64,000 nt of DNA from NCBI RefSeq assembly GCF_003858635.1, contig NZ_RQJO01000008.1, forward strand, positions 186,001 to 250,000, written 5' to 3'. A model generated the notes under the pieces. That model was not told where the DNA came from, searched no databases, and saw nothing but the letters and a program-made list of their open reading frames with translations. Source of the stretch: Larkinella rosea. Its GTDB lineage: Bacteria > Bacteroidota > Bacteroidia > Cytophagales > Spirosomataceae. Of the stretch, positions 16,937 through 25,644 are shown one piece after another (positions within the stretch are counted from its first letter, which is position 1; every line of letters starts with the position of its first letter). The position numbers were made by a program, and so were the translations under genes.

Positions 16937-17452
16937 ATGCATTACCATACGGTTTACGACATCGCAGCCAAAGGCTACGAAGAATGGCTCATGGCCTACA
17001 TTGCAGCCGGCCTGGCGACCGCCACGCTGGTGGTTTTTCTTTTTTTTCGGACCTGGAAACACCGGAAAATCCTGCTGACGGTTTTCTGCGTCTTCACCGC
17101 CGTAGCCGTTGCGCTGCCCTATTGGGATTATACCCGGCTGAAAAAGAAGCTGGAATCCAACGATTGCCTGAAAACCGAGGGCATCGTAACCGGCTACTGG
17201 GAGAAAAAATGGCGCGACAAAGATGCCAGCAACAAATGGCACGACTATCACTACGAAGGATTTACGGTTAACTCCGTCAAGTTTGGCTACTACATTACGG
17301 GCGGAGGTAGTGCCGCCGGTTTTCAGAACAACGACGCTGTTCGGGTACCCATCCGCGACGGCATGCGGATGCGCGTGCATTATTACGACGAACCCATCAT
17401 TACCGACGGAACCGTCGACAACCGGATTTTGAAGATTGAGGTGGCGGAATAA
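16937..17452 (+). CDS. Hypothetical membrane protein
   Basis: 171 residues. Two hydrophobic helices (about 19-39 and 46-62: YIAAGLATATLVVFLFF; ILLTVFCVFTAVAVALPYW) are followed by a basic linker and a beta-rich soluble domain of about 100 residues. No family recognised. It starts 3 bp after the MFS transporter stop, so it is probably in the same transcript and could modify or assist the transporter. Confidence 0.75.
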   Translation: MHYHTVYDIAAKGYEEWLMAYIAAGLATATLVVFLFFRTWKHRKILLTVFCVFTAVAVALPYWDYTRLKKKLESNDCLKTEGIVTGYWEKKWRDKDASNKWHDYHYEGFTVNSVKFGYYITGGGSAAGFQNNDAVRVPIRDGMRMRVHYYDEPIITDGTVDNRILKIEVAE

Positions 17453-17628
17453 GTGACTGGCATAGATCATTTATTCCAATACGATCCTGGCGGTATACGT
17501 AGAAGTACCTGTTTTTAAGAAACCGTAAATTTCCTCTACCAAAACGCGGTTCGATCTGCCAACTTTGTAGCGTCGAAAGACACAGCAACAACAACTACTG
17601 AACAACAAAGAACAACAACAAGTACTAC

Positions 17629-18321
17629 ATGGAAAAGCAAGCCTGGGCCGAATCGTGGGAAGAGACAAACAGCCGCTTCCACCGCCAGGACGTTCATCCG
17701 TACGTGCTGAAACACCTGACGCCCTTTGCGTTAATGGAAAAATCGATTCTGGTGCCGCTCTGCGGTCGGTCGCTGGATCTGGTGTATTTCAGCCAATTTG
17801 CGGAACGCGTTGTGGGCGTGGAAAAGGTCGAAGGCGTTATCCTGCAATTCTTTGCGGAAAACCAGCTTGCGTATGAAAAAGTCGGGGAGCGGTATATCTC
17901 GAACAATCTGACCATCTTTTGCAAAGATCTGTTCGCACTAACGCCCGAGGAAGCCGGAGAGATTGACCTCGTTTACGACCGGGCTTCGTTGGCTGCGTTA
18001 CCGCTTCCCATGCGGGTCGGGTACCTGCAAAAAATGGAAGAGCTGACCTCTCCCGGAACGGAATATTTTCTGAACACGCTGGAATATGCGCCGGAAATGA
18101 ACGCGGCACCCTACAGCATCGCTCCGGAAGAGGTTTACGGGTATTTTCCGAATTACGTCATTAAGCACGTCGAAAGCCCCGAAGTTCCTTACCACCGCCT
18201 GATGCGGAAATTTAACCTGCATTACCTGCGCGAACACGGTTTTCTGATGCGCAAACTGCACGACGCGTCGTATGCGTCGCTGGTGGAAGCCGCCAGCCGG
18301 AGTTTCTACGAGTTTTCGTAA
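17629..18321 (+). CDS. TPMT-family SAM-dependent methyltransferase
   Basis: 230 residues. ILVPLCGRSLDLVYFSQFAERVVGVEKVEGVILQFFAEN (about 38-78) is the SAM-binding signature of the thiopurine S-methyltransferase family, and W-x-x-x-F near the N-terminus also fits. DLVYDRASLAALPLPMRVGYL matches motif IV and post-motif. Bacterial members methylate thiol, selenium or tellurium compounds or are uncharacterised, so the substrate is open. The leader (17580-17628) is A/C-rich with repeated ACAACA, which may ease translation initiation. Its stop lies 8 bp from the stop of the convergent GH99-like gene, with no terminator between. Confidence 0.88.
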   Translation: MEKQAWAESWEETNSRFHRQDVHPYVLKHLTPFALMEKSILVPLCGRSLDLVYFSQFAERVVGVEKVEGVILQFFAENQLAYEKVGERYISNNLTIFCKDLFALTPEEAGEIDLVYDRASLAALPLPMRVGYLQKMEELTSPGTEYFLNTLEYAPEMNAAPYSIAPEEVYGYFPNYVIKHVESPEVPYHRLMRKFNLHYLREHGFLMRKLHDASYASLVEAASRSFYEFS

Positions 18322-18329
18322 CAATCCTT

Positions 18330-19616
18330 CTACTTTTTCCGGACCGGTTTTTGGGGCGAATAGCCCTTTTTGCCGTGGAACCAGCTGGTAGCCTGGCCCG
18401 TCAGCCAGAGGTAATAATCGGAATCCAGCCCGGGTTCGATGCCCACAAATTTGCCGTCGCCGTTCAGCGGTAACTCATTTTCCCGTTTCGTCTTGAAAAT
18501 GGCCGTTCCTTCGTCCACTTCGTCGAACATCGCCACGTACAGACTTTGCGCCCCGGCCTGGTGAGCCCCCGCCACCTGCTGCCACAGAAAATCGCCTTTC
18601 AAACGCGGAATCTGGTTGTAGACGTTGGGACTGTTTTTGAGGTTTCCCCAACTGAATCCCGGAAAAACCAGCGGCACGTAATCGACTTGATTGGTTTTGC
18701 ACCAATCAATATCGCCCGCCAGCGTATTTCCCGAAACCGTCGCGTAGGTGTTGGGATTATACCGCCCAACGGCCCAGGGCATAATGATGTCGGCACTTTT
18801 GATGAGCGGATGCAGCAGTTCCGACGGTTCGGTATCCTTCGTCATCGTTCGCCAGTAATACGGCACGCCCAGCAAAACCGCCGTTTTCTTCGTCGGTCCT
18901 TTCACTTTCTCCATCAATCCCTGAATATCGGCCACGGTGTACCGGCGGTTGTCGTTAAAACCGACACCCCAAATCGCCAGCAGTGGTTTTCCGTTGTGCC
19001 GCAGATAGGTCGGATTTTCCTTGTTATTAAACAGCGCAAAAAGCTGTTGCAACTCGCTCCAGTCGTTCGCCAGCAAATCCATATCCGCCGAGGTCGAACC
19101 GCTGAGGTCGTACATGATGGAGATGGCCCGTTTGTGCTTTTTAGCCGCTTTCAGGGCGTTGGCCAGCACTTTGTTGAAATGCCGCTTGCCTTTTTCCGAC
19201 TTGATTTCGGACAAAAACCGCTGCATAAAAACCCCGTCGATGCCGTACTCTTTCATCCATTTGAAATGCAGGTCGACGCTGGTTTCGTCGTACGGACTAT
19301 ACACTGATGCGGTTTCGCCGTTAGCGTAGTTGAAAGCCGTCGGGTAAGTGGTCGGGTAGTCCTTTACATCGGGCCAGAAGTCGATCGACGCAAAACCGGG
19401 TTCGAATTTTCCGCGTTTCTGATAGTGGTGCCAGCCGCGGTCGGACGCATCGCCCTGAGCCGAAAACCAGCCCTGATAACCGGCCATAACCAGACCCTTG
19501 TAGCTAGTGTACAGGCAGCCGGTTTCGTCGTATTTAACTTCGACAGTCTGACTTTGGGCGTCGAAACCGGAAAGTAAGGCCAATAAAATCCCGGCCAGGA
19601 AAATGAGCTTTTTCAT
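18330..19616 (-). CDS. Secreted GH99/GH71-like glycoside hydrolase
   Basis: 428 residues from the ATG at 19616 (a TTG three codons earlier is less likely). Signal peptide MKKLIFLAGILLALLSGFDAQSQ. The fold pattern is that of GH71/GH99-like endo-acting mannosidases: GLVMAGYQGWF near the start, HFKWMKEYGIDGVFMQRFLSE, RAISIMYDLSGS, PLLAIWGVGFNDN and SLYVAMFDEVDEGTAIFKT. GH99 enzymes are endo-alpha-mannosidases or mannanases; activity here is not proven. It closes the minus-strand arm of the first glycan locus, behind a PVC-type cytochrome and a GH95 fucosidase. Confidence 0.85.
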   Translation of the reverse strand: MKKLIFLAGILLALLSGFDAQSQTVEVKYDETGCLYTSYKGLVMAGYQGWFSAQGDASDRGWHHYQKRGKFEPGFASIDFWPDVKDYPTTYPTAFNYANGETASVYSPYDETSVDLHFKWMKEYGIDGVFMQRFLSEIKSEKGKRHFNKVLANALKAAKKHKRAISIMYDLSGSTSADMDLLANDWSELQQLFALFNNKENPTYLRHNGKPLLAIWGVGFNDNRRYTVADIQGLMEKVKGPTKKTAVLLGVPYYWRTMTKDTEPSELLHPLIKSADIIMPWAVGRYNPNTYATVSGNTLAGDIDWCKTNQVDYVPLVFPGFSWGNLKNSPNVYNQIPRLKGDFLWQQVAGAHQAGAQSLYVAMFDEVDEGTAIFKTKRENELPLNGDGKFVGIEPGLDSDYYLWLTGQATSWFHGKKGYSPQKPVRKK

Positions 19617-19704
19617 GGAATTCAAGTAAAATCGTGTGTGTCAGGCTTGGTTTGTCAGCTTCTGCGGGTTAAAAATTATCCGTTAGGATTCAATAAGCGG
19701 TTTT

Positions 19705-21945
19705 TCATTTCTGATCCGGTTTTATGAGCTCGTCCAGCGTCCAAGCCTTCGAGCGTCCGGCAGTTTGCTCCCGAACGGCTTTGACATCGGCGGGTCGTAC
19801 GCCAACGCCCTGATTCGATCCAAATTCGTAGCGGATGTAACTCAGCACGGAAGCCAGCCACTCGTCGTCGTTGGCGCCCATCGCGGGCATCACGTCCGGG
19901 TACGTTTGGCCGTCGATCGGGCCGGACAAGCCGTGCAGTAAAATGCGGATCGCGATGTCTTTATTGCGGTTCCGAACGCGTTTCGAATCCACCAGCGGAG
20001 GAGCGGCTTTGCTTTCCAGTCCTTTGCCATCCGGCCCGTGGCAGGTCGTACACAGCGACTTATAAATTGTCGAACCGTTCAGCACCAGCTTCCGATCGAT
20101 TTCGTCGAGGCTGCCGAGTCGCCGTCCAAACTTCTTAACGTCTTCATTTTTGTCCAGGCTTCGCTGCGCACGGGCCACCATTTCATTGCCGGGTGCCAGC
20201 GTAATGATTTCCTGCGCCAGCGTTCTGGCTTTTGAATCCGGGCTGTACGATAATGAAAGAACCAATTGCGTGCGGACGTCGAAACTCGGATCGGTTTTCA
20301 AATCACCCAGCCGGGCCAGCAGAGTCGCATCGTTTTGTTTCAGATACGGTTCACTGAGCCGAACAGCGGTTTTTCTGACCTGCGCATCTTCGTCCGTCAA
20401 CGCTTTCAGCACAATGGTTTTATCCAGTGCATTCAACCCTTCCAGCGTCCACAACGCATGAATCCGGCCCAGGTCCGAAGCCGGTTTCTGGCCCGTTGCG
20501 ATGGTTTTCAGGGTGGGAACCACGGTTTGGTCGTTCCGGACAATCAGCTCTTTCTGGGCGTTATCGCGCCACCAGCCGTTCGCGTGATCGAGGTAGCTGA
20601 CCAGTTTGGCACTGGTTTCGTCGAGCATCTGCGGTTTCGGGCCGGGTTTGAGTCCGTCGTGAACCAGCCGGTAAATCCGTCCGTGCTGAATATTTTTGTC
20701 CAGTCCCAAACGTGTAATCTGGGGCCGCAGGTAACTGTCCGGGCGCGTCCAGTTACCTTCCTGAATAATACCCCGGTGCATATCGACCAGATACAGACAA
20801 CCGTCCGGACCGGTATACATGTTGACGACCCGGAAATTCATGTCGGTCGACGCAATGAATTCTTCTTTCTGGTACGCGTTTTCGAGTGTCGTTTTGCCCG
20901 CTACATTGCCGACTTTCGCCCGGCGGATCAGCCGACCGACCGGTTCCGAGATCAGCAAATCGCCCGACAAATCCGTCGGCAGCCGATCGCCCCGAAAAAC
21001 CACCTGCCCGCAACTGGCCGTGAAATGGTTCAGAGTGGTATCCGCCGGACGAATGCGCTGCACCCCACCCTGCACGTCCGGCGTTTTGATGATCGGCCAG
21101 ACGGCGTTGAATTCCTGGCTGTACTGATCGCTGAATTCCATCCGCCCGTAGATCGGATTGATCTGGAAACCCAGGGCCGGAACTTCGCCCCCCGCCGACG
21201 AGAAATACAGCCGCCCGTAATTGTCGTGCGTCAACCCCCACTGACCACCGGAACCGCTGGGAATCGTATCGGCTTTCAATACGCCACCGGTATACCGAAA
21301 CCGCACCGGGTCGACGGTCACGTAAATCCAGTTGTCGAGGTTCCAGTCCAGACCGCTGCGCTGGTGTTCCAGGTTGCCGGGGGCTTTTTTGCCCGGATTA
21401 AAAACCGGTTTTTTCTGATCGGCCACGCCGTCGCCGTTCGTGTCCTTGTAGCTGTAAATGTCGTAGGTATCGGTTTCGTTGACCAGCAACTCGTGACCGA
21501 CGCACAGCAACATGCGGGGTAACAGCAGTTTATCGATAAAAACGGAGCTTTTGTCCATTTTTCCATCGTTGTTGGTATCCTCCAGCAGCATCACCCGGCT
21601 CGTCGGATCATGTTCGTGGGAGCCGTCCACATCCTGCATGTAGGTGTTCATTTCCACCACGTACATGCGGGCGTTGCCATCCCAGGCCACCGCCACCGGT
21701 TCGTGAATCATCGGTTCGCTGGCCACCAGTTCGAGGTGATAGCCTTTCGGTAACCGAAACGATTTCAGGCTTTGTTCGGGCGTTAAATGAGCCGGTGACG
21801 GATTCTCAGTAAACGCCGGTACGGTTTGTTCGGATTGGCTCGTAGCGGTTTGGACGGAATTTGGGGCATTTTGCCGGGCTACCTGACAGGTAACGGCCAG
21901 CAACGACGCGGCCAGCACACTGCTGAGCCAGATTGTTTTTTTCAT
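19705..21945 (-). CDS. PVC-type heme-binding CxxCH protein (membrane-bound dehydrogenase-like)
   Basis: 746 residues from the ATG at 21945 (TTG at 21960 rejected). An N-terminal secretion signal with a possible but non-standard lipobox (LLAVTC) is followed by a beta-propeller of the membrane-bound dehydrogenase type (about 60-430; LPKGYHLELVASEPMIHEPVAVAWDGNARMYVVEM), a HEAT-like helical region (about 440-590) and a C-terminal cytochrome c domain with CTTCH (C632, C635, H636) and a candidate distal Met (PAMGANDDEWLASVLSYIR). Such proteins are thought to oxidise sugars or related compounds and pass electrons to heme c. It starts 27 bp after the GH95 stop codon. Confidence 0.9.
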   Translation of the reverse strand: MKKTIWLSSVLAASLLAVTCQVARQNAPNSVQTATSQSEQTVPAFTENPSPAHLTPEQSLKSFRLPKGYHLELVASEPMIHEPVAVAWDGNARMYVVEMNTYMQDVDGSHEHDPTSRVMLLEDTNNDGKMDKSSVFIDKLLLPRMLLCVGHELLVNETDTYDIYSYKDTNGDGVADQKKPVFNPGKKAPGNLEHQRSGLDWNLDNWIYVTVDPVRFRYTGGVLKADTIPSGSGGQWGLTHDNYGRLYFSSAGGEVPALGFQINPIYGRMEFSDQYSQEFNAVWPIIKTPDVQGGVQRIRPADTTLNHFTASCGQVVFRGDRLPTDLSGDLLISEPVGRLIRRAKVGNVAGKTTLENAYQKEEFIASTDMNFRVVNMYTGPDGCLYLVDMHRGIIQEGNWTRPDSYLRPQITRLGLDKNIQHGRIYRLVHDGLKPGPKPQMLDETSAKLVSYLDHANGWWRDNAQKELIVRNDQTVVPTLKTIATGQKPASDLGRIHALWTLEGLNALDKTIVLKALTDEDAQVRKTAVRLSEPYLKQNDATLLARLGDLKTDPSFDVRTQLVLSLSYSPDSKARTLAQEIITLAPGNEMVARAQRSLDKNEDVKKFGRRLGSLDEIDRKLVLNGSTIYKSLCTTCHGPDGKGLESKAAPPLVDSKRVRNRNKDIAIRILLHGLSGPIDGQTYPDVMPAMGANDDEWLASVLSYIRYEFGSNQGVGVRPADVKAVREQTAGRSKAWTLDELIKPDQK

Positions 21946-21972
21946 GGGTTTAGAAGACAAATGTCATGGCGA

Positions 21973-24447
21973 CTACAACGTCAATTGATAGCTTTTTCCG
22001 CTTTGCGTCGGGAAATCATACACGAAGGTTTCCTTCAGCGGCAGCGGGTTGAGTGTGGCCTGGGATGAAATCAAGGGTTTGGCGGTTTCTTCGGGCTGGT
22101 AAAACGGATTCGGATTGGTACCCTGAGCGGTTTTTAGTGCTACTCCGTTCGCTTTCAGGATATTCGGAACCCGAATCCGGCAGTTCCCCCCTTGGTTCGA
22201 CTTAATGGTCAATTTCGCAATTTTGCCGTCTTTCCATTCCATCGATACCAGTTCAAAACCGCCCCGTGCCCGCAAACCGCTGACTTTGCCATCCTTCCAG
22301 ACGTCGGGCAGGGCGGGCAGCAGGTGAACGGTTCCGTCGTGGCTTTGCAGCAGCATTTCGGCCACGCCCGCCGTACAGCCAAAGTTTCCGTCGATCTGGA
22401 ACGGCGGATGTGCGTCGAACAGGTTGGTGTAGGTGCCGCCCCCGCCTTTTTTGCCGGGCGCATTGACGGGCGAAAGCTGGTCAGTGATGAGTTTATACGC
22501 CCGGTTTCCGTCGAGGAGCCGCGCCCACCAGTTTACTTTCCAGCCCATCGACCAGCCCGTTGAAACGTCGCCCCGATGTTCGAGCGAGGTGCGGGCCGCG
22601 CTGAACAGTTCGGGCGTGCGGTAGGCCGACAGTTGCCCAGACGGGTACAAACCGTACAGGTGCGAAATGTGGCGGTGTTGGTCTTTCGGGTTGTCGAGGT
22701 CTTCCAGCCATTCCTGCAACTGCCCAAACTGGCCGACCTGCATCGGGGCCAGCCGGGCGCGTTTTTCTTTCAGAATTTTGACAAAATCCGCATCCGTATT
22801 CAGGGCTTCTGCCGACCGCAGGGCCGCCGTGAAAATGTCGAAAACCAGTTGATTATCCATCGTATGTCCCGCGCCAATCGTGACGTTCGGGCGGCTGGTC
22901 GGCGCGTTTTCGGGCGACATACTGGGGCTCACGACCAGCCAGTGGTGCGTCGGTTCTTCGATCAGAAAATCGACGAAGAATTGAGCGGCTCCCTTGATGG
23001 CCGGATAAACCGATTTCAGATAGGTTTTATCGCCGGAATACCGGTATTTCTCCCAGGCATGCTGGCTCAGCCAGGCGCCACTCATCGGCCACATGGCATA
23101 GAAAACCGGATCGACCAGCCCGGTAATCCGCCACAAATCGGTGTTGTGGTGGGCCACCCAGCCGCCTGCGCCGTACATGGTTCTGGCGGTTTCCTGCCCG
23201 GTTTGCGATAAATCCTTGACCATCTGAATCAGCGGCTCGTGCAGTTCAGTCAGGTTCGTGACCTCCGCGGGCCAGTAATTCATTTCGGTGTTGATGTTAA
23301 TCGTGTATTTGCTGTCCCAGGGCGGATTCATTTGCTGATTCCAGATGCCCTGCAAGGTCGCAGGCTGCCCCCCTACGCCGTTACGTCCGGGTTGCGAGCA
23401 GGAAATCAGCAAATACCGCCCAAACTGGAAATACAGCGAAACCAGTTGCGGATCGTTGCCGGAGGCAAACTGCCGGATTCGCTCGTCGGTGGGTAATTTG
23501 GCGGCATCGGTTGTGCCCAAATCCAGTTTCACCCGGTTAAAGTACGTTTGATAAGCCACGACGTGATCTTTCAAAACCGTATTGAAAGGTCGCGAAATCA
23601 CCCGGTTTAGCGGTTCTTCGGCTTTGGCTTGCGGATTGGCCGTCAGGGTTTTGTAATCCACAAAATTGGTCCCGATCGACACATAAAGCGTAGCGGCATT
23701 CGCGCCCGTTACCACCACCGACGTATCGTTGCGGCTGAGCCGACCACCTTCCGGCAACACCCTGACGTGCGCCTTGAACCGCACCTGCCCTTTAACACCT
23801 TCGTGGTCGCTGGTCATGCCCGTTAAAACCAGCTTGTTCGTGCCCTCGGTCTGGCGTTCGGTTTTTTGCGGACTGTTCAGAAAAGCCGTGAAGGTCAATT
23901 TGCCCGGCTGGCTGGCCGTCAGCCGAACGGCAATGACCTGATCGGGTACGGAAGCAAGCACCTGCCGGGTATATTTAACACCCGCAACGGTATAAGACGT
24001 GGTCGAAACGGCCCGCTCCAGATCCAGTTCCCGGTAATAATCGGTGAAGGATTCATGACCGGCGAACGCCAGATTCAGGTTGCCGACGGGCTGGAACATC
24101 ATGCCCTGTGCCTTTTTAGACTCGACTTTCTCGGCCGCCAGTTTCTGGGCTTCGGCGTGTTTTCCTTCAAAAATCAGCTTCCGGATGGTCGGTAAAGCCG
24201 CCAGCGCGTCGGGATTGTCGTTGCGGTTTGGCCCCCCCGACCAGACCGACGATTCGTTCAGTTTGATGATTTCCTGCTCCGGATTCCCGTAGACCATACC
24301 GCCCAGCCGCCCATTGCCGACGGGCAGGGCATCCGTCCAGGTTTTACCGGCGGGTTTGTTGTACCAAAGTTTCAGGGAAGCCGGTGGCTGCGCGTGACCG
24401 ATCAAGGTAAAGCCGAACAGAAACAGGCTGATGACTACGATTTTCAT
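21973..24447 (-). CDS. Glycoside hydrolase family 95 (alpha-L-fucosidase type)
   Basis: 824 residues with signal peptide [20 protein letters not shown]. The N-terminal [28 protein letters not shown] and [14 protein letters not shown] are classic GH95. The catalytic region contains [11 protein letters not shown], where the family's reacting Asn residues lie, and the downstream [16 protein letters not shown], which holds the Asp of the base pair. The family includes inverting alpha-1,2-L-fucosidases and alpha-L-galactosidases. First enzyme gene of the minus-strand arm, downstream of the TPR-like gene, so the locus probably handles fucosylated or galactosylated glycan. Confidence 0.95.
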   Translation of the reverse strand: MKIVVISLFLFGFTLIGHAQPPASLKLWYNKPAGKTWTDALPVGNGRLGGMVYGNPEQEIIKLNESSVWSGGPNRNDNPDALAALPTIRKLIFEGKHAEAQKLAAEKVESKKAQGMMFQPVGNLNLAFAGHESFTDYYRELDLERAVSTTSYTVAGVKYTRQVLASVPDQVIAVRLTASQPGKLTFTAFLNSPQKTERQTEGTNKLVLTGMTSDHEGVKGQVRFKAHVRVLPEGGRLSRNDTSVVVTGANAATLYVSIGTNFVDYKTLTANPQAKAEEPLNRVISRPFNTVLKDHVVAYQTYFNRVKLDLGTTDAAKLPTDERIRQFASGNDPQLVSLYFQFGRYLLISCSQPGRNGVGGQPATLQGIWNQQMNPPWDSKYTININTEMNYWPAEVTNLTELHEPLIQMVKDLSQTGQETARTMYGAGGWVAHHNTDLWRITGLVDPVFYAMWPMSGAWLSQHAWEKYRYSGDKTYLKSVYPAIKGAAQFFVDFLIEEPTHHWLVVSPSMSPENAPTSRPNVTIGAGHTMDNQLVFDIFTAALRSAEALNTDADFVKILKEKRARLAPMQVGQFGQLQEWLEDLDNPKDQHRHISHLYGLYPSGQLSAYRTPELFSAARTSLEHRGDVSTGWSMGWKVNWWARLLDGNRAYKLITDQLSPVNAPGKKGGGGTYTNLFDAHPPFQIDGNFGCTAGVAEMLLQSHDGTVHLLPALPDVWKDGKVSGLRARGGFELVSMEWKDGKIAKLTIKSNQGGNCRIRVPNILKANGVALKTAQGTNPNPFYQPEETAKPLISSQATLNPLPLKETFVYDFPTQSGKSYQLTL

Positions 24448-24559
24448 GGGGTTTATTAACCAAAAAATGAGTAACGGTTTGCGAACGGTTTTCGCTGCAG
24501 AAAAGCTTTCCGCAAAACCGGTTAGCCTACCGGGAATAAAAGGAGCAGAACGGGTTTAC

Positions 24560-24994
24560 CTACCGCCTTTCCAACGGGTCTTTCGTTCTTTCCAGCCCAT
24601 TTCGGATGCCCGATCGGATCATTTTTCCGTAGCCCTCATCCGGCAAACGATCCGCAAAAGACTGCGCCAGTTGGTAATGTTCTCGGGCCCGATCAAAATC
24701 CCGCAAATCTTCATACCCTTTCCCCACATTCAAATAAAGGGACGGATAGGCTTCCCGGGACGTTTCAGTTTCTTCCAGCAGAGCCAGCCGGAGCGCGGTT
24801 TCGTCCCATTTCAACTTGTCGGCCACGCTCGGTTGCTGACGGGCCACGTAATGGGCGGCAACAAACTTTTCAAAAGGAGTAATGGCTTCTGCCCAGGCCC
24901 GCTGAAAGAATTGACATGCTTTTTCAGGCTCGCCCTCGTGATTCATTCCTTCCGCACACAATTGCACGATTTTATTGTCGGGATCGAACGGCAT
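24560..24994 (-). CDS. Small TPR-like cytoplasmic protein
   Basis: 144 residues, no signal peptide. Two or three helical-hairpin repeats are visible (KACQFFQRAWAEAITPFEKFVAAHYVA; YLNVGKGYEDLRDFDRAREHYQLAQSFAD). Similar short proteins are common in Bacteroidota and are sometimes mislabelled as rRNA methyltransferases, but no methyltransferase motif is present. It lies 112 bp upstream of the GH95 gene. The candidate TTAAG operator/promoter about 490 bp further upstream points at it. Confidence 0.7.
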   Translation of the reverse strand: MPFDPDNKIVQLCAEGMNHEGEPEKACQFFQRAWAEAITPFEKFVAAHYVARQQPSVADKLKWDETALRLALLEETETSREAYPSLYLNVGKGYEDLRDFDRAREHYQLAQSFADRLPDEGYGKMIRSGIRNGLERTKDPLERR

Positions 24995-25127
24995 GGATGT
25001 CAGTTAAGAAAACGTTTAAGGTTTAAATTTTGGTTTAATCATTTGATATATAGACGATTATGCTCTTTACGAAACTATAATTACAGACCAAAACCAACCA
25101 GCTATTGATTATTCCGGAGCGGTTATG

Positions 25128-25410
25128 AATCAGTTGCGGCACAAACTCCGTCTAATCTGTGTTCCTGTCACTTTTCCGGCAACGCAAACACGGTGTATTG
25201 TTGAGACAAAAAACAGCCGTCGGTCCTCGCTTTCCCAGTAATTGACGCCCCGCCAGATGATCTTGTTCAGGTTGGCGCAAATCCAGATTTCGATCTCCGT
25301 CGTTGCGTTGTTTTTTGCCAGAACGTACAATTACGCCCTTGGCCATAAGCGGGTTGAACAGATACTCGATCTTGTCGAGACAGAAATACGTTCCGGTTCA
25401 ACGACTTGAT
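25128..25410 (-). pseudogene. Decayed fragment of a PQQ-dependent (quinoprotein glucose-type) dehydrogenase
   Basis: No intact frame spans this stretch, but pieces in different frames line up with the N-terminal part of pyrroloquinoline-quinone-dependent dehydrogenases: FNPLMAKGVI (one frame, about 25340), YVLAKNNATTEIEIW, then WRGVNYWESEDRRLFF and TGTQIRRSLCRN before a stop (another frame). In intact enzymes this reads like NPLMVDGVIY, TGKEIW, RGVNYWES and TGKxIxSFGxNG. At least two frameshifts and a premature stop are needed, and the remaining roughly 600 residues are absent. It lies between the minus-strand TTAAG operator and the TPR-like gene, so a former sugar dehydrogenase of this locus has been lost. 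Identification is from remembered family motifs. Confidence 0.55.
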
Positions 25411-25486
25411 CAGCCCAGGAATAGGCATGAAAAAAGGGGTTGGAATCGTTTTGAAAAATCCGATATTTTTCTGGATTTATCGGGTA

Positions 25487-25531
25487 CAAATTACGTGTAG
25501 CCATCTTAAGAAAATCTTAATAAATACTTAA
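25487..25531 (-). promoter_or_regulatory. Triple TTAAG operator (11-bp phased) with -7-like box, pointing to the GH95 arm
   Basis: On the minus strand TTAAG occurs at 25531-25527, 25520-25516 and 25509-25505, an exact 11-bp period. After 11 more nt comes TAATTTG (25493-25487), close to the TAnnTTTG -7 box. The same arrangement, in the same relative orientation and with the same 11-nt gap, precedes SusC at 28463-28507. Over the 27-bp core the two sites agree at 24 positions. Direct repeats at 11 bp are the usual layout for OmpR/SARP winged-helix proteins, and the gene between the two sites encodes such a domain. Confidence 0.6.
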
Positions 25532-25644
25532 CGGGCTGGAAAATCGGCAGATTTCAGCAAAAGATAGTAAGAAATTTTGGGCTTAGGGAGATTCGGGTGT
25601 TTTACCCGGAATACAAAAAAAAGCCCCAAAACCGTTGAACTGTC

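Larger units (their letters stand above)
24995..25644. other. Gene-poor 650-bp stretch: dehydrogenase remnant plus operator
   Basis: This space holds the PQQ-dehydrogenase remnant (25128-25410) and the TTAAG triplet with its -7-like element (25487-25531). The two short minus-strand frames near 25150-25340 are pieces of the remnant, not separate genes. The part at 25535-25644 is AT-rich with an A run preceding the regulator's 3' end, and I see nothing definite in it. Confidence 0.6.

Noticed and set aside
15961-17271. 436-residue plus-strand ORF
   Set aside because: Shadow frame of the MFS transporter and the next membrane protein; low-complexity Arg/Gly/His composition with no domain.
17471-17668. 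Minus-strand ORF with Cys clusters (STCCCSLL, SSCCCCVF)
   Set aside because: It is the complement of the ACAACA-repeat leader of the methyltransferase gene and runs into that gene antisense. There is no promoter or terminal Cys run as in the leader at 34621.
20266-21522. 418-residue plus-strand ORF
   Set aside because: Antisense shadow of the PVC-type cytochrome gene, whose frame has clear domains and a heme motif.
25130-25346. Two short overlapping minus-strand ORFs (66 and 64 residues)
   Set aside because: They are different-frame pieces of the decayed PQQ dehydrogenase, not separate genes.
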